NCBI GenBank assembly: GCA_038501195.1 | Contig: JBBPUQ010000007.1 | Location: 620,001-684,000 of the forward strand | Source of the DNA: Nemania diffusa | Taxonomy: Eukaryota > Ascomycota > Sordariomycetes > Xylariales > Xylariaceae | Length of the DNA: 64,000 nucleotides | Direction of reading: 5' to 3' | Shown: positions 48,231-57,584 of the stretch, in pieces | Layout: every line of letters starts with the position of its first letter | How positions within the stretch are numbered: position 1 is the first letter of the stretch | Notes under the pieces: model-generated | What the model was told of the DNA's origin: nothing | The model's database searches: none | What the model saw: the letters and a program-made list of their open reading frames with translations, nothing else | Position numbers and translations under genes: made by a program

Positions 48231-48316
48231 GCCAGACCATCGCGCCGAGTCGACATCAGGTTGGATCGTCACGGCCACAACGGTTCAGAACTACAGTGTC
48301 AAGTCATCGAATCAAC

Positions 48317-49205
48317 ATGAAGGCTGCTCTTATTTCTCTCCTCGGCCTCGCCAACGGGGCCCTCGCGACTGTCCAGGGTTTCGACATCTCCCACTATCAG
48401 GCGAGCGTCAACTTCGCCTCCGCGTACAGCGCCGGTGCTCGTTTCGTTCTCATCAAGGTAGTACCTAGAAACACAGGTCCCCTATCCAGGAGCTAATCAG
48501 TAAAACTAACTTTGTAAACAGGCCACCGAGGGAACAACCTACATTGATCCTACTTTCAGCTCTCATTACGCTAGTGCTACGAGTGCCGGTTTCATCCGAG
48601 GTGGCTACCACTTTGCCCACCTCGACACGAGCACCGGCGCCGCCCAGGCGAGCTACTTTTTAGCTCACGGCGGTGGCTGGTCCGGGGACGGCATCACCCT
48701 TCCCGGCATGCTCGATCTGGAGGGCGACTGTGTGCTCTCAACCAGCGCCACCGTCTCCTGGATTCAGGATTTCAGCAATACCTACCACGCCAGTACTGGC
48801 AGGTATCCCCTACTCTACACCAACCCCTCATGGTGGTCGACCTGCACGGGCAACTCGAACGCCTTCGTCAGCACGAACCCTCTCGTGCTCGCTCGATACG
48901 CTAGCAGCGCCGGCACGCCCCCCGGGGGTTGGCCGTACTACACCATCTGGCAGAACAGCGATGCCTACACTTAGTGAGTACTATTCAAATTATATCTTAT
49001 TTCTTCCTGTCTAGGAGAACTTTAGGATATAAACGTCACCACCCTATTTAGGACCAAACTCATATCCTAGAACTTTCTTACAACTTCGAAACACTCACAT
49101 TAAAATTCTAAGATTACAATAACTGACTCTGAGTGATGTAGTGGTGGCGATTCTGATATTTTTAATGGCGATATAACTGCTCTAGCCAGACTTGCCCAGG
49201 GATAA
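48317..49205 (+). CDS. Secreted GH25 lysozyme (Chalaropsis type)
   Basis: Three exons, 48317-48457, 48522-48973 and 49142-49205, giving 218 residues. The signal peptide is MKAALISLLGLANGALA, cut before TVQG. The mature protein starts with QGFDISHYQ, where Asp23 is the conserved first acidic residue. It carries IKATEGTTYIDP across intron 1, GGYHFAH, and the catalytic DLE motif (Asp112, Glu114) in PGMLDLEGDC. YTNPSWW and WQNSD follow, and YGGDSDIFNGD comes after intron 2. The length fits the Chalaropsis enzyme, which cleaves beta-1,4 bonds between N-acetylmuramic acid and N-acetylglucosamine in bacterial peptidoglycan. The gene stands alone. Intron 2 is 168 nt and AT-rich, much longer than most introns here. 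Members of this family in fungi are usually explained by old transfer from bacteria. Confidence 0.93.
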
Positions 49206-49855
49206 AACACTGGATGTTAATACGTCATATGGGTTTAGATGAACCTACAAATAATTAGTTTAATCTAGCTAATCTTGGATTTTATAACTGTAGAGACTAA
49301 ACTAATTGAGTCAAGGACGAGTATTCTAGATTGTAATTGGTTAACTATGCGAGGTCAGACGTTGGCCTTTGGTGTATCAAAGGTTAATTTGAAGAACACA
49401 TACATGTTCCGCCACTGGCTATGTTGAAATGATCAACTCATTCTATTAGCAATGCTTTAGCAACTAAATTAAAAGCTAGCAAAAATACAAGAATCTAACA
49501 CTGTTATTCTAAGGAAATGTAGGTTAGACAAAGAAAATATAGATGTTACACTAATCACATGCTCGCTGCTTGTATTACACTGTCTCTTCACGACTCCTTG
49601 CTCCGGCTCGCTCAGCTTACTAGCCATTCACAGTCATGAAACTACGAGGGTACATAGCAAACACGTATCTGCTATGCCAAGTTTCTGGACTTATCTAGCA
49701 AGTTCCTTGGTGATCTATGGCCCCTCCAGTCCGGCCGTATAACCCCTTATTACCACAGCAGCAGGCAACCAGCAACCAGCAACCAGCAACCTGCCGTCAC
49801 TGTTATACCGCAATGCGGACACGATCATCCAACAATCTCAGATATCACCAACAAC
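49206..49855. other. Spacer between lysozyme and tRNA-Pro
   Basis: AT-richer DNA with no gene. It ends with a 7-nt tandem repeat (49765-49791) 65 nt before the tRNA. Confidence 0.55.
49765..49791. repeat. 7-nt tandem repeat (GCAACCA), nearly 4 copies
   Basis: Three full units and a partial fourth without substitutions, immediately upstream of the tRNA gene. Confidence 0.85.
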
Positions 49856-49927
49856 GGCGCGTTAGGGAAGTGGTTATCCCGCTTCATTTGGGTTGAAGAT
49901 GCCATCGGTTCGAATCCGGTACGCGCC
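49856..49927 (+). tRNA. tRNA-Pro (anticodon UGG)
   Basis: Folds as a 72-nt cloverleaf. The acceptor stem GGCGCGT pairs fully with ACGCGCC, the D stem is GGGA/TCCC, the anticodon stem is CTTCA/TGAAG and the T stem is ATCGG/CCGGT, with one T-G pair, around the TTCGAAT loop. The anticodon loop TTTGGGT puts TGG at positions 34-36 with T33 before it. The B box GGTTCGAATCC is a perfect match; the A box is weaker. There is no intron. Confidence 0.82.
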
Positions 49928-50778
49928 CTTGTTATCGCAGATGCCTAATTTTTTTTTCTGTGAATGACACTCACTGCTTATATTTCTCTAAGACCTATCC
50001 CATGTCATATATCTCGACGTTCCTTTGTAATCTGGCCTTGCCTGTATGTATTCTATCGAGTTAGATGATAACAACCTTAACTACGGCCGTGATGTCGCAC
50101 ACTACGCTCCCAATCAAATCTGCAGGCAGTAGCTAAGACGTGATGTACTGTTTATAATTGTTTATAAGCATTCGCCATTCAATTTTAGAACATTACCTCT
50201 GCCTACTTGAATCTATGGAAGTTCGTTCATTGTACCTTTACTCTGCTGCCTTGTACGCATTCATAACCCCAAAGGGAGAGGATCAATAACTTCCAAACTG
50301 AAGATTACTCCTTCTCTTCATTGGATGTATTTACAGCCACACTGATGTGAAAAAATATATCAACAGTATTTGCCTATGCTTTGGTACTACACCAGGAAGT
50401 ATTAATGTAGACAATAAATCAACGGATCATTGTCCTCGCCTAACATCTGACGTGAAGGCCACACTACATTCCTACTTGTACTAATGTATTAATATGTAGA
50501 CACCCAATAGTTCTTAAACTAGACATCCTTCTTTGCAGCACAATGATATATTGAGCATGGCGTGTACCTCATATCCATGTTAGTAGTTACTTACCGTATA
50601 GTTTCTATCTAAGCTATTCCCGACTTCGGCCCCGGCTTGGCACGGTCATCTCACGAACTGTGGGTCGCGGACATGATTAGAAAACTCAGCCATCCAATTG
50701 ACAACTTCCGGGCGCAAGCAACACAAGACCAATCTACTGAGCCGGGGGCTCTAGGATACTTGGAAGAAAAGAACAGAG
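49928..50778. other. Spacer between tRNA-Pro and the DMT transporter
   Basis: Starts with the RNA polymerase III terminator and otherwise shows no gene. The transporter promoter must lie here. Confidence 0.5.
49949..49957 (+). terminator. RNA polymerase III terminator of tRNA-Pro
   Basis: A run of nine T residues about 22 nt after the tRNA 3' end. Confidence 0.75.
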
Positions 50779-52457
50779 ATGGGTTACGGCACGCAAGATA
50801 GCGACAGCAAGGTTGAGCCCCAAACGCAGCAGCATGAGCCCGCGGCGTCTTCGAGCTCTGCTGCGTCGCCACCCGCCTTGCGCACAGACAGCCCTGATGA
50901 AGATGCGACACCGGTCAGTGAAACTAGAGGATATCGGCAACACCTGCACGAGTTCTACGAGAGGAATCTAGGATTGTGTTTGGTGTTTGCAGCACAGACC
51001 TTTGGCTCAGTGGTGAGTTCTGTTACTGCCACAACCTAGCACTCCTCTCTTAGAGGATCTACATGCATTTAACATATAGAATCCTCTCTACACTTCTGAA
51101 AAAAAGAACCAGATTCCTCACCCTGCAAACTGCTGCTGATGCGGTTATCCACGAATTCTAACGCGCAACTACAGATGAGCACGGCGGCAAAGTTGCTGAC
51201 CTCCCAAGATTCACCCAATCAGTTTCATGCCTTGCAAATAATATTTGTCCGCATGCTGGCGACCTTCATCTTAGGCACGTCGTATATGTGGTATAAGAAA
51301 GTGCCGGACTTTCCTCTCGGGCCGCGAAGCGTGTTTGGCTGGCTGGTATTGCGCGGTTCATTTGGCTTCATCGGACTCTTTGGCTTGTACTGTGAGTGAC
51401 TCTGTTTCTCCTCTTCGAATAAAAGAACAACAACATCGAGATGGACTGTAACTAATATTCCTGTAGACTCGCTCTCCTACTTAGAGATTTCGGATGCTAC
51501 TGCCATCTCATTCTTGGTTCCGACTTGGACCGCTATTCTCTGTTATGTCTGGCTAGGGGTGAGTTACGTTGGAGCTTGAAGAACAGCAGGTGCCCAGCTA
51601 ATGGAAGCTAACATCTTTTATAGGAGCCATACCGGATCCAAGAGGCATTCTCGGGCCTGATCTCGCTAACTGGAGTCCTCCTTATCGCTCGACCAGCTTT
51701 TCTATTTGGGATTGCAAGCCCGGTGACCATGCCGGATGGTAAAAATGCGACCATGACGATGTTCATTGTCGACGGGCCCCAAGAGGGACTACCCGTGGGC
51801 TCTCCATCCTCGCCGCAACGGACGCTCGCTATTCTCTGCTCCATCATAGGCACATTCGCAGCCGCGAGTGCTTACAGTACTATCCGGGTCATAGGCAAAC
51901 GGGCGCATTCTCTCATCAGCGTCAACTACTTTGCCGGGCTGTCAACGATCGGTTCGGGTTTGATTATCCTAGTTCACCCAGATCTCCACTTCGTACTGCC
52001 TAAAGGCGCTACACAATGGTAAGTTATACTAGACACCCATTCAAATCATACAAAGGGGGCATGGGACTGACTGGTGTAGGATTTTGTTGACCATTATTGG
52101 CGTGGCGGGATTCCTGCTACAGTTTCTTTTGACCGAGGGGCTCCAGCGAGAGAAAGGCGGAAGAGCGACAAATATGACTGTAAGACTTAATAATTGGGGT
52201 ATACTTGCATAAACGAATCTTGCTAACTGGCTCGCTTTTCATAGTACTTTCAAATGGTGCTCGCCCTCATCATTGAACGAGTCATTTGGGGAACAACGCC
52301 TCCGGTGCTGAGTCTTGTAGGGAGTGTCTTGATCATTGGTGCGGCGATATGGCTAAGTCTGCAAAAGGCTAAACCTAGCGAAGCAAAAGGAAAAACAGCT
52401 ATCGTTGATGAGGAGACTAGTCTTCTGGGATCCGGGAGAAGACAATCTGAAGCATAG
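50779..52457 (+). CDS. DMT-superfamily (EamA) transporter, SLC35G-like
   Basis: Six exons, 50779-51012, 51175-51391, 51467-51558, 51624-52018, 52080-52179 and 52245-52457, giving 416 residues. All junctions are GT-AG and in frame. After a disordered acidic N-terminus of about 60 residues there are about ten hydrophobic helices in two EamA halves. Family landmarks are QTFGSVMSTAAKLL at the first helix, FVRMLATFILG, LRGSFGFIGLFGLYYSLSYL and ISDATAISFLVPTW in the first half. IRVIGKRAHSLISVNYFAGL, LLQFLLTEGLQREKGGRATNM and the C-terminal ERVIWGTTP segment follow. The closest relatives are fungal SLC35G1-like membrane proteins; the substrate is unknown. The tail ends with EETSLLGSG, an acidic dileucine-like motif that may direct sorting. 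Confidence 0.88.
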
Positions 52458-53029
52458 GATACCTAACTCGAACCACGACGTACAAACAGACATACTGGTA
52501 TATATACGGCGTGGGGGTTAGTGAGATATTATTAGGGCGCGAAATACTGAGGGTTTCTAAGATGATATGAAAAGAAAAGAAGTACGTGCGGATGTAGCGC
52601 TATTGACGGAGTAAATATGGAATATAAAAGTACATACATAGGTAGAGATGCTGATAGGTATTTAAACAATTTATTGTTGCTTCAGTTTTCGAACGAGGTA
52701 ATCAGCTCCGTGTCCTGTGGGATAGGATGCTACCCGGGAGGACCCAGTGCACGGGTACCGTACCTGGTTAGGTACCTACGTCAATCGCCAATCACACCTG
52801 CTTGGTAGATCGATAAGCCACAACATCTAAATTTCTATGGGGCCCCTCTAAAGCTTCACATCCCAGACCCTCAAAAACGGCTTAAAATAATAGGCTGTAC
52901 ACCACACCGACAGACAGCACCGGCCGAAACGACCCACGAGGCAACTCTCTCGCCTGTCCCGATAATTCCAATTAGCGCCCGAACTCGCCACATCGATCGA
53001 GGACTGACGACGGGAGAGACACGCGCACA
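52458..53029. promoter_or_regulatory. Spacer / promoter of uS17m gene
   Basis: 572 nt holding the transporter 3' end and the uS17m promoter. It includes TAGG/GTACC words near 52755-52785 and no gene. Confidence 0.5.
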
Positions 53030-53737
53030 ATGGCGTCGGAAATTGCCGCCGGCATGCGGAGGGCGGCCAAGGAGATGCACGGCATCGTCGTGTCGGCCGG
53101 CCTGATGGACAAGACGGTCAAGGTGCGGCTAGGTGGCCAGAGGTGGGAGCAGAGAGTACACAAGGTGCGTGTCTACCCATCGCATATCTGTTCGCATCGA
53201 GAGACTAGTCTAGCACAATCCAATCCAACTCCTCAACCGAATCTACTTCTTCTTCATACATCGCAGAAGTCCAGTCCATTGTCCCCCCATGTCCCTCATA
53301 ATATCCTCACCCCCGCCATCAGAATGACCTGTCAAAACTAATCTCTCCCCGCCGGCGCACAGTGGTTCAAAGACCCCCGCTACAAGCTCGTCCACGACCC
53401 CGCCAACTCGCTGCGGCAGGGCGACGTGGTGGCCATCACGCCCTCGTGGCGCGAGTCGCAGCACGTGCGGCACGTCGTGAAGCACATCATCGCGCCCTAC
53501 GGCGGCGTCGGCATCGACGAGCGGCCCCCCATCCCCACCCTCGCCGAGCGCGCCCAGGAGCGCCTCGCCCAGCGCGCCGCCAAGGACGAGCGCCGCGCCC
53601 TGCGCCGCACCGTCGACGACGCCGTCAGGGCCGCCGAGAGGCTCGCCGTCGATGTCAGGAAGGCCCTTGCGCCCTGGATCCGCTGGAAGAATGCTGCTGC
53701 TGCTGCTGCTGCCGCCGCCGCCGCCGCCGCTGCTTGA
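53030..53737 (+). CDS. Mitochondrial small ribosomal subunit protein uS17m
   Basis: Two exons, 53030-53164 and 53363-53737, giving 169 residues. The 198 nt intron is long for this window; it has an AACTAATC branch site. The first half is the uS17 oligonucleotide-binding fold: MHGIVVSAGLMDKTVKVRL, then WEQRVHKWFKDPRYKLVHDP across the junction, then LRQGDVVAITPSWRESQHVRHVV. The second half is a charged, helical extension with an ERLAQRAAKDERR-type sequence, ending in 14 consecutive Ala. Bacterial S17 has about 85 residues, so nearly half the protein is a mitochondrial extension. It binds the small-subunit rRNA of the mitoribosome. The N-terminus is mildly basic and could serve as an import signal. 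Confidence 0.9.
53693..53734 (+). repeat. Polyalanine-coding GCN tract
   Basis: Fourteen Ala codons, six GCT, six GCC, then two GCT, just before the stop of uS17m. Confidence 0.9.
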
Positions 53738-54334
53738 GATTGTTTGTGCGAGATTGTTTGGAGAAATGCCTGCCCTGGTTGATGCAGACCCCGTGCCGGT
53801 GGATGTCATGAGCCGGCCGGGAAGTGCGGTGTTATTGAGGGGAGATTAAATCCCTTAAGACTTTCCGCTGTATATTTTACCGATGATGCTCCGGGGAATA
53901 GAAGAAGGACAATACAAGATGAAGAGCAAAGATGAAGAGCAAGGTAGAAAAGCCACGACCTGACGACGCATCATGTTCGAATATTGACTCGGTATCACCA
54001 AGATATACGGCCTAGTCCTCCCCGCTACGGCCTTTGACGGCGGGGAGGAGAGGCAGAGCGGTAGTGATGGACCGGTGAATGATACTGGAAAATTTACGAG
54101 TGTATATATATACCAACAATGTAACACTACCTATGTATAGCATCAGCTGGGACGATGAAGATCGATATTCAAGTTCATCAGATATGCCGACGCCCATGAC
54201 TCTGCCGAGCTGTACCCAGGCACATAGGTATTGTCCATCGATATCATGTTGGGTTAAGTTGTCTAGCAGGGCTGTAGCGCGTATAACGGCAGACAGAACC
54301 CTTCCCTTAAATCACTAGCATATACGTAGCCATC
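53738..54334. other. Convergent spacer, uS17m / AAA ATPase
   Basis: 597 nt between two 3' ends. The uS17m 3' region stays GC-rich to about 53830; the remainder shows no gene. Confidence 0.55.
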
Positions 54335-56912
54335 TCATCCACCACGCTCACCAAATTGTTTAGCCCAGTCTTCGTACTCCTTCAGTCCTTCTCTATCCAC
54401 ACTGGGACGAATGGTCCGGAGACTGGCCACGAAATCCCCAAATTCAATAGGTCCGATCTGGTCCATTGTCATATGGAGGAGAGCTTCGCCAAGGGAGCGG
54501 AGCGGACCCATGGCAGCGTCCTTAGCCAACGCCGTGATATCAGAACCAGAGAAGCCTAGTGTAACACAGTTAGCCTGTCGAAGGATGACCGTCTATTCCG
54601 TGGGATCCTACCATCTGTCAAGTCGACCAACTTCAAGATGTCGGCGTCTGTGAGATTATGCTTCTGCTGACCTAATAGCGTCTTTAATTGCGCACTTCTA
54701 GTCTCTGGCTCTGGCAACGGGATGTATTGCCGCCTCACGAACCGACGTCTAGCAGCCTCATCAATCGCCCATGGTAGGTTGGTTGCCGCCAGGACGAGGA
54801 CTCGGTTCGCATCACCGCGATCCTTCGCGCCCCGAGGACTCTCACGGCCCGCCGCAGCTCGTTGTAAATCGCTCCACTGGATCAGGAATTCCGTCTTGAT
54901 TCGCCGGGTTGATTCGTGGTCCCCTGATCCGGATCTCTGAGAGAGCAGAGAGTCGATCTCATCTACAAATATGATACTAGGTGCCATCACCTTCGCTAGT
55001 GCGAATAGAGCGCGTACTAACTTCTCTGACTCGCCTAGATATTTGCTTGTCAGACTACTAGCGGAAATGGAGAAGAAGGTGGATTTCGATTCCGTCGCAA
55101 CGGCTCGAGCTAACATGGTCTTGCCTGTGCCCGGCGGCCCAAAGAGCAACATGCCGCTGGCTGGTTCACGCAGACCCATAAACAGGTCGGGTCGCAAAAA
55201 CGGATACACTACTGCCTCCCTCAAGGCGTTCTTGGCGACCTCTAAACCGGCGACATCGCTCCAATGGACTGTGTCACCTTCCACCACTATTTCGTTGAAT
55301 ATAGCCTTTGCGGCTGATTCATCGACGCCCGGAGGTAAGCTGCTGAGAATTCTCCTCTTCTTCCTCTCCCATTGGCTTTTGACTTGGTCGTCTCCGTCTT
55401 CTTTGGCGCTATCCGGAGAATGCGCATTGGAATCATCAGCCACTAGTTCGGCCCTTTGCTTACCCTTGAGCCTCGACTGACGAGAGCCGGTTCTGAGGTC
55501 TTCGCTGGATGAGGTTGCATCTTGTTCCTGCCCGTGGCTGGCGGGGCGCCAACTTAATTTCCTTGAGCTTCTTGGCTCAGTAAACCCATCTTCGGCTGAC
55601 AACTCTTTTTGTGTGCGAGAATCTACCTTGAGTCCCAACTTCGACGGCCCGGAGCTGGAGCTGCTATGGCTGCCAGGCTGCCAGTCTGAACTTGCTGCTT
55701 TTTTTGGTATTGAGCGCCGTTTCCTAGCTAGACTTAGACTTGCACGTTCCTGTAGAGATAGCCCACTCAGAGCACTCGAAGCTGCACCTAGAGCAAGAGC
55801 TGACGGCGAATTGACGGTGTAATCACTCGACAGACGGGGAGCGGGTTCCGTGTCCGATGGAGGGTCGGCATTTGGGGTGGTTGGTTGTAATGGGGTCCCA
55901 ACTAATCTCCTCGTGTGACTATCCCAATGGCCTTGCATCGATGAGCTGCGTCGGGTTTGATCGTGAGGGCGCCGCGACTCGGTAGGTCGGGGTGATGAGC
56001 GTGGGAGATCTATAATAGAATCAAGGCTCGTCCTCGAGTTAAGCGCGCTCCAAGCTAGGGTGGCTGCCTCGCTGGCGCCCGGGCCCTTATTTATCTTGGC
56101 GGGCGTGGTTCGGCTGGTCCTGGGTAGCTTTTCCGTCTTTCCTGACCGGAGGGTTGTCCGCATTGTCCGCTTGTCGGGACTCAGCGGCCTCGGGACACCC
56201 TTGGGGGTTGATAAGGAGCTGCGGGGGGGCAGATACGGGGATCGGGTAGAAGAAGAAGAAGCTTCGAATTGGTCTAAGATTTGGTCTATCGACGAGCGGC
56301 GACCAATAACTGCCTGATCGGACGAACTTCGAGAGGCCAGGGAGGGGCGTTGTGGTAGAGTTGGTCTCGACAGTTCAGGATATGTTATGGCAGGTATTGT
56401 TCCGTCTCCAATCCAGCCTTTCCTTGGGGTGTCGAGCTGGGATGCAGAGTCGCCCTGGCCAGCTCGTTCGATTCCGTGCCCGGAGGCATTGTCCGAGGCG
56501 TCCAAGTCTTGTCGGGACACGCGTAGGGCCTCGAGAAGATCTATCCTCTCCTTGCACTGGACCTCGAGCTCCCTCAAGCTTTGGACGAGGGTCCGTTCCG
56601 TCTCGGACTTGGGCGCATGGTCGTTTTTGTGTTTCTTGCCGGCAGTGCCGATTCGAATCTGGTCGAGCGCATTCATCCAGCAAAGTGTGGCCTCCTTCTC
56701 GTCACCCTTGGGGAATGTGATTCGTTAGCAAACGGCGCAAAATGGTTCCCGCTAGAGTGCCTAGGGACAACACCAATAACCACATCAAAGACAGAGAGGA
56801 TAGGGGAGATTGGTTTGTATACCTGGCTCTCGTAGTAGGCGGCAGTCGAACATTTTAAGTAACTTTCATCGTATGTTTTCTGTAGACTCGACAAGCTTCT
56901 GCTGGACCACAT
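54335..56912 (-). CDS. Sap1/Yta6/fidgetin-like meiotic-clade AAA ATPase
   Basis: Three exons on the minus strand, 56912-56823, 56706-54612 and 54555-54335, giving 801 residues. Intron 1 is 116 nt with a GCTAACG branch site; intron 2 is 56 nt. The first 60 residues ([31 protein letters not shown]) look like a MIT-type helical hairpin. Then come about 400 Ser/Pro/Arg-rich disordered residues. The AAA core starts near 505 with [21 protein letters not shown]. Walker A is GPPGTGKT (553-560), Walker B is IIFVDEID (608-615) and the second region of homology contains [20 protein letters not shown]. The C-terminal part [17 protein letters not shown] follows intron 2. This is the katanin/spastin/fidgetin/Vps4 clade; yeast counterparts are Sap1 and Yta6. 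The likely substrate is microtubules or membrane-bound assemblies, but that is inference. Confidence 0.88.
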
Positions 56913-57584
56913 GATTGCGCCGAGGCAAGGACGAGGGCAGGGCCAAAGGGTGCCGGCTGGCTATTCTTTTATTTTTTCTTCCTCTTGTCGTGAATGTATA
57001 GGTATAAGAAGGGCTCGTGAACTCCAGGACGGGGCTGCGCGCAATGCCTTGCCTTAGGAAGCAGCAAAGATATAGCAAGAGCGCGAACGTGCTACCAGTC
57101 TCGCCTGCTTGCAATACTCACCGTAGAAAGACATGGATATGATTGATCGATCGGCTAAGGCTGAGTAGGTACTACAATATCATTTTTTTTTTGGGAAATG
57201 ACCGTGGTATACATGTAGGTAAGGGAGGCGCTGGTTCGTCTTAACTTGGATGTATAGGTAGATGGCTATTGGCATAAAGAACAACCACCTACCTATTTAC
57301 AGTGTAAGTACCTACCTACCTGATAGGTATATATGTAGGTATGCACCTCTGCTGTGACGTCGTACCTTAGGTACCGTTTAAATGGGGCTGGGTGCCTTAG
57401 GTATTGAAGTATGGCTTAGACAGGTTCATAATCTAGATAGGTCCCTGTACCTAGCCGCGCCCGTGGCTTGATAAGACCAGGTAGCTGGCAATAAACCTAT
57501 ACTGCCTACACCTTCAGCGAAGTTGTAGACTTTACTTTTTATCCTTTCTATTTATTGCGAACAAGATAGATCCTACTTGGTCTG
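56913..57584. other. Spacer between AAA ATPase and ECD/SGT1
   Basis: 672 nt holding the AAA ATPase promoter and the ECD/SGT1 3' region. It has a TACC/TAGG-rich stretch (57285-57345) with inverted copies, and a T run near 57183-57192. No gene. Confidence 0.55.
57291..57345. repeat. CCTA/TAGG-rich inverted tract
   Basis: CTACCTA and TACCTACCTACC copies face TAGGTAT and GTAGGTA copies across about 15 nt, so single strands could fold into small hairpins. Confidence 0.55.

Larger units (their letters stand above)
44177..48316. other. Gene desert between EMG1 and GH25 lysozyme
   Basis: About 4.1 kb, the longest gene-free stretch outside the left end. It has many short open frames, none with a recognised product or convincing exon chain. 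It contains TAGG/CCTA tracts (45285-45320, 45725-45770), one ATCAGATAA site (46139-46147) far from any start codon, and a TATA box just before the lysozyme gene. Confidence 0.55.

Noticed and set aside
49765..49791. CRISPR-like or integrative repeat
   Set aside because: Short 7-nt direct repeats without spacers in eukaryotic DNA are a microsatellite, not a CRISPR array.
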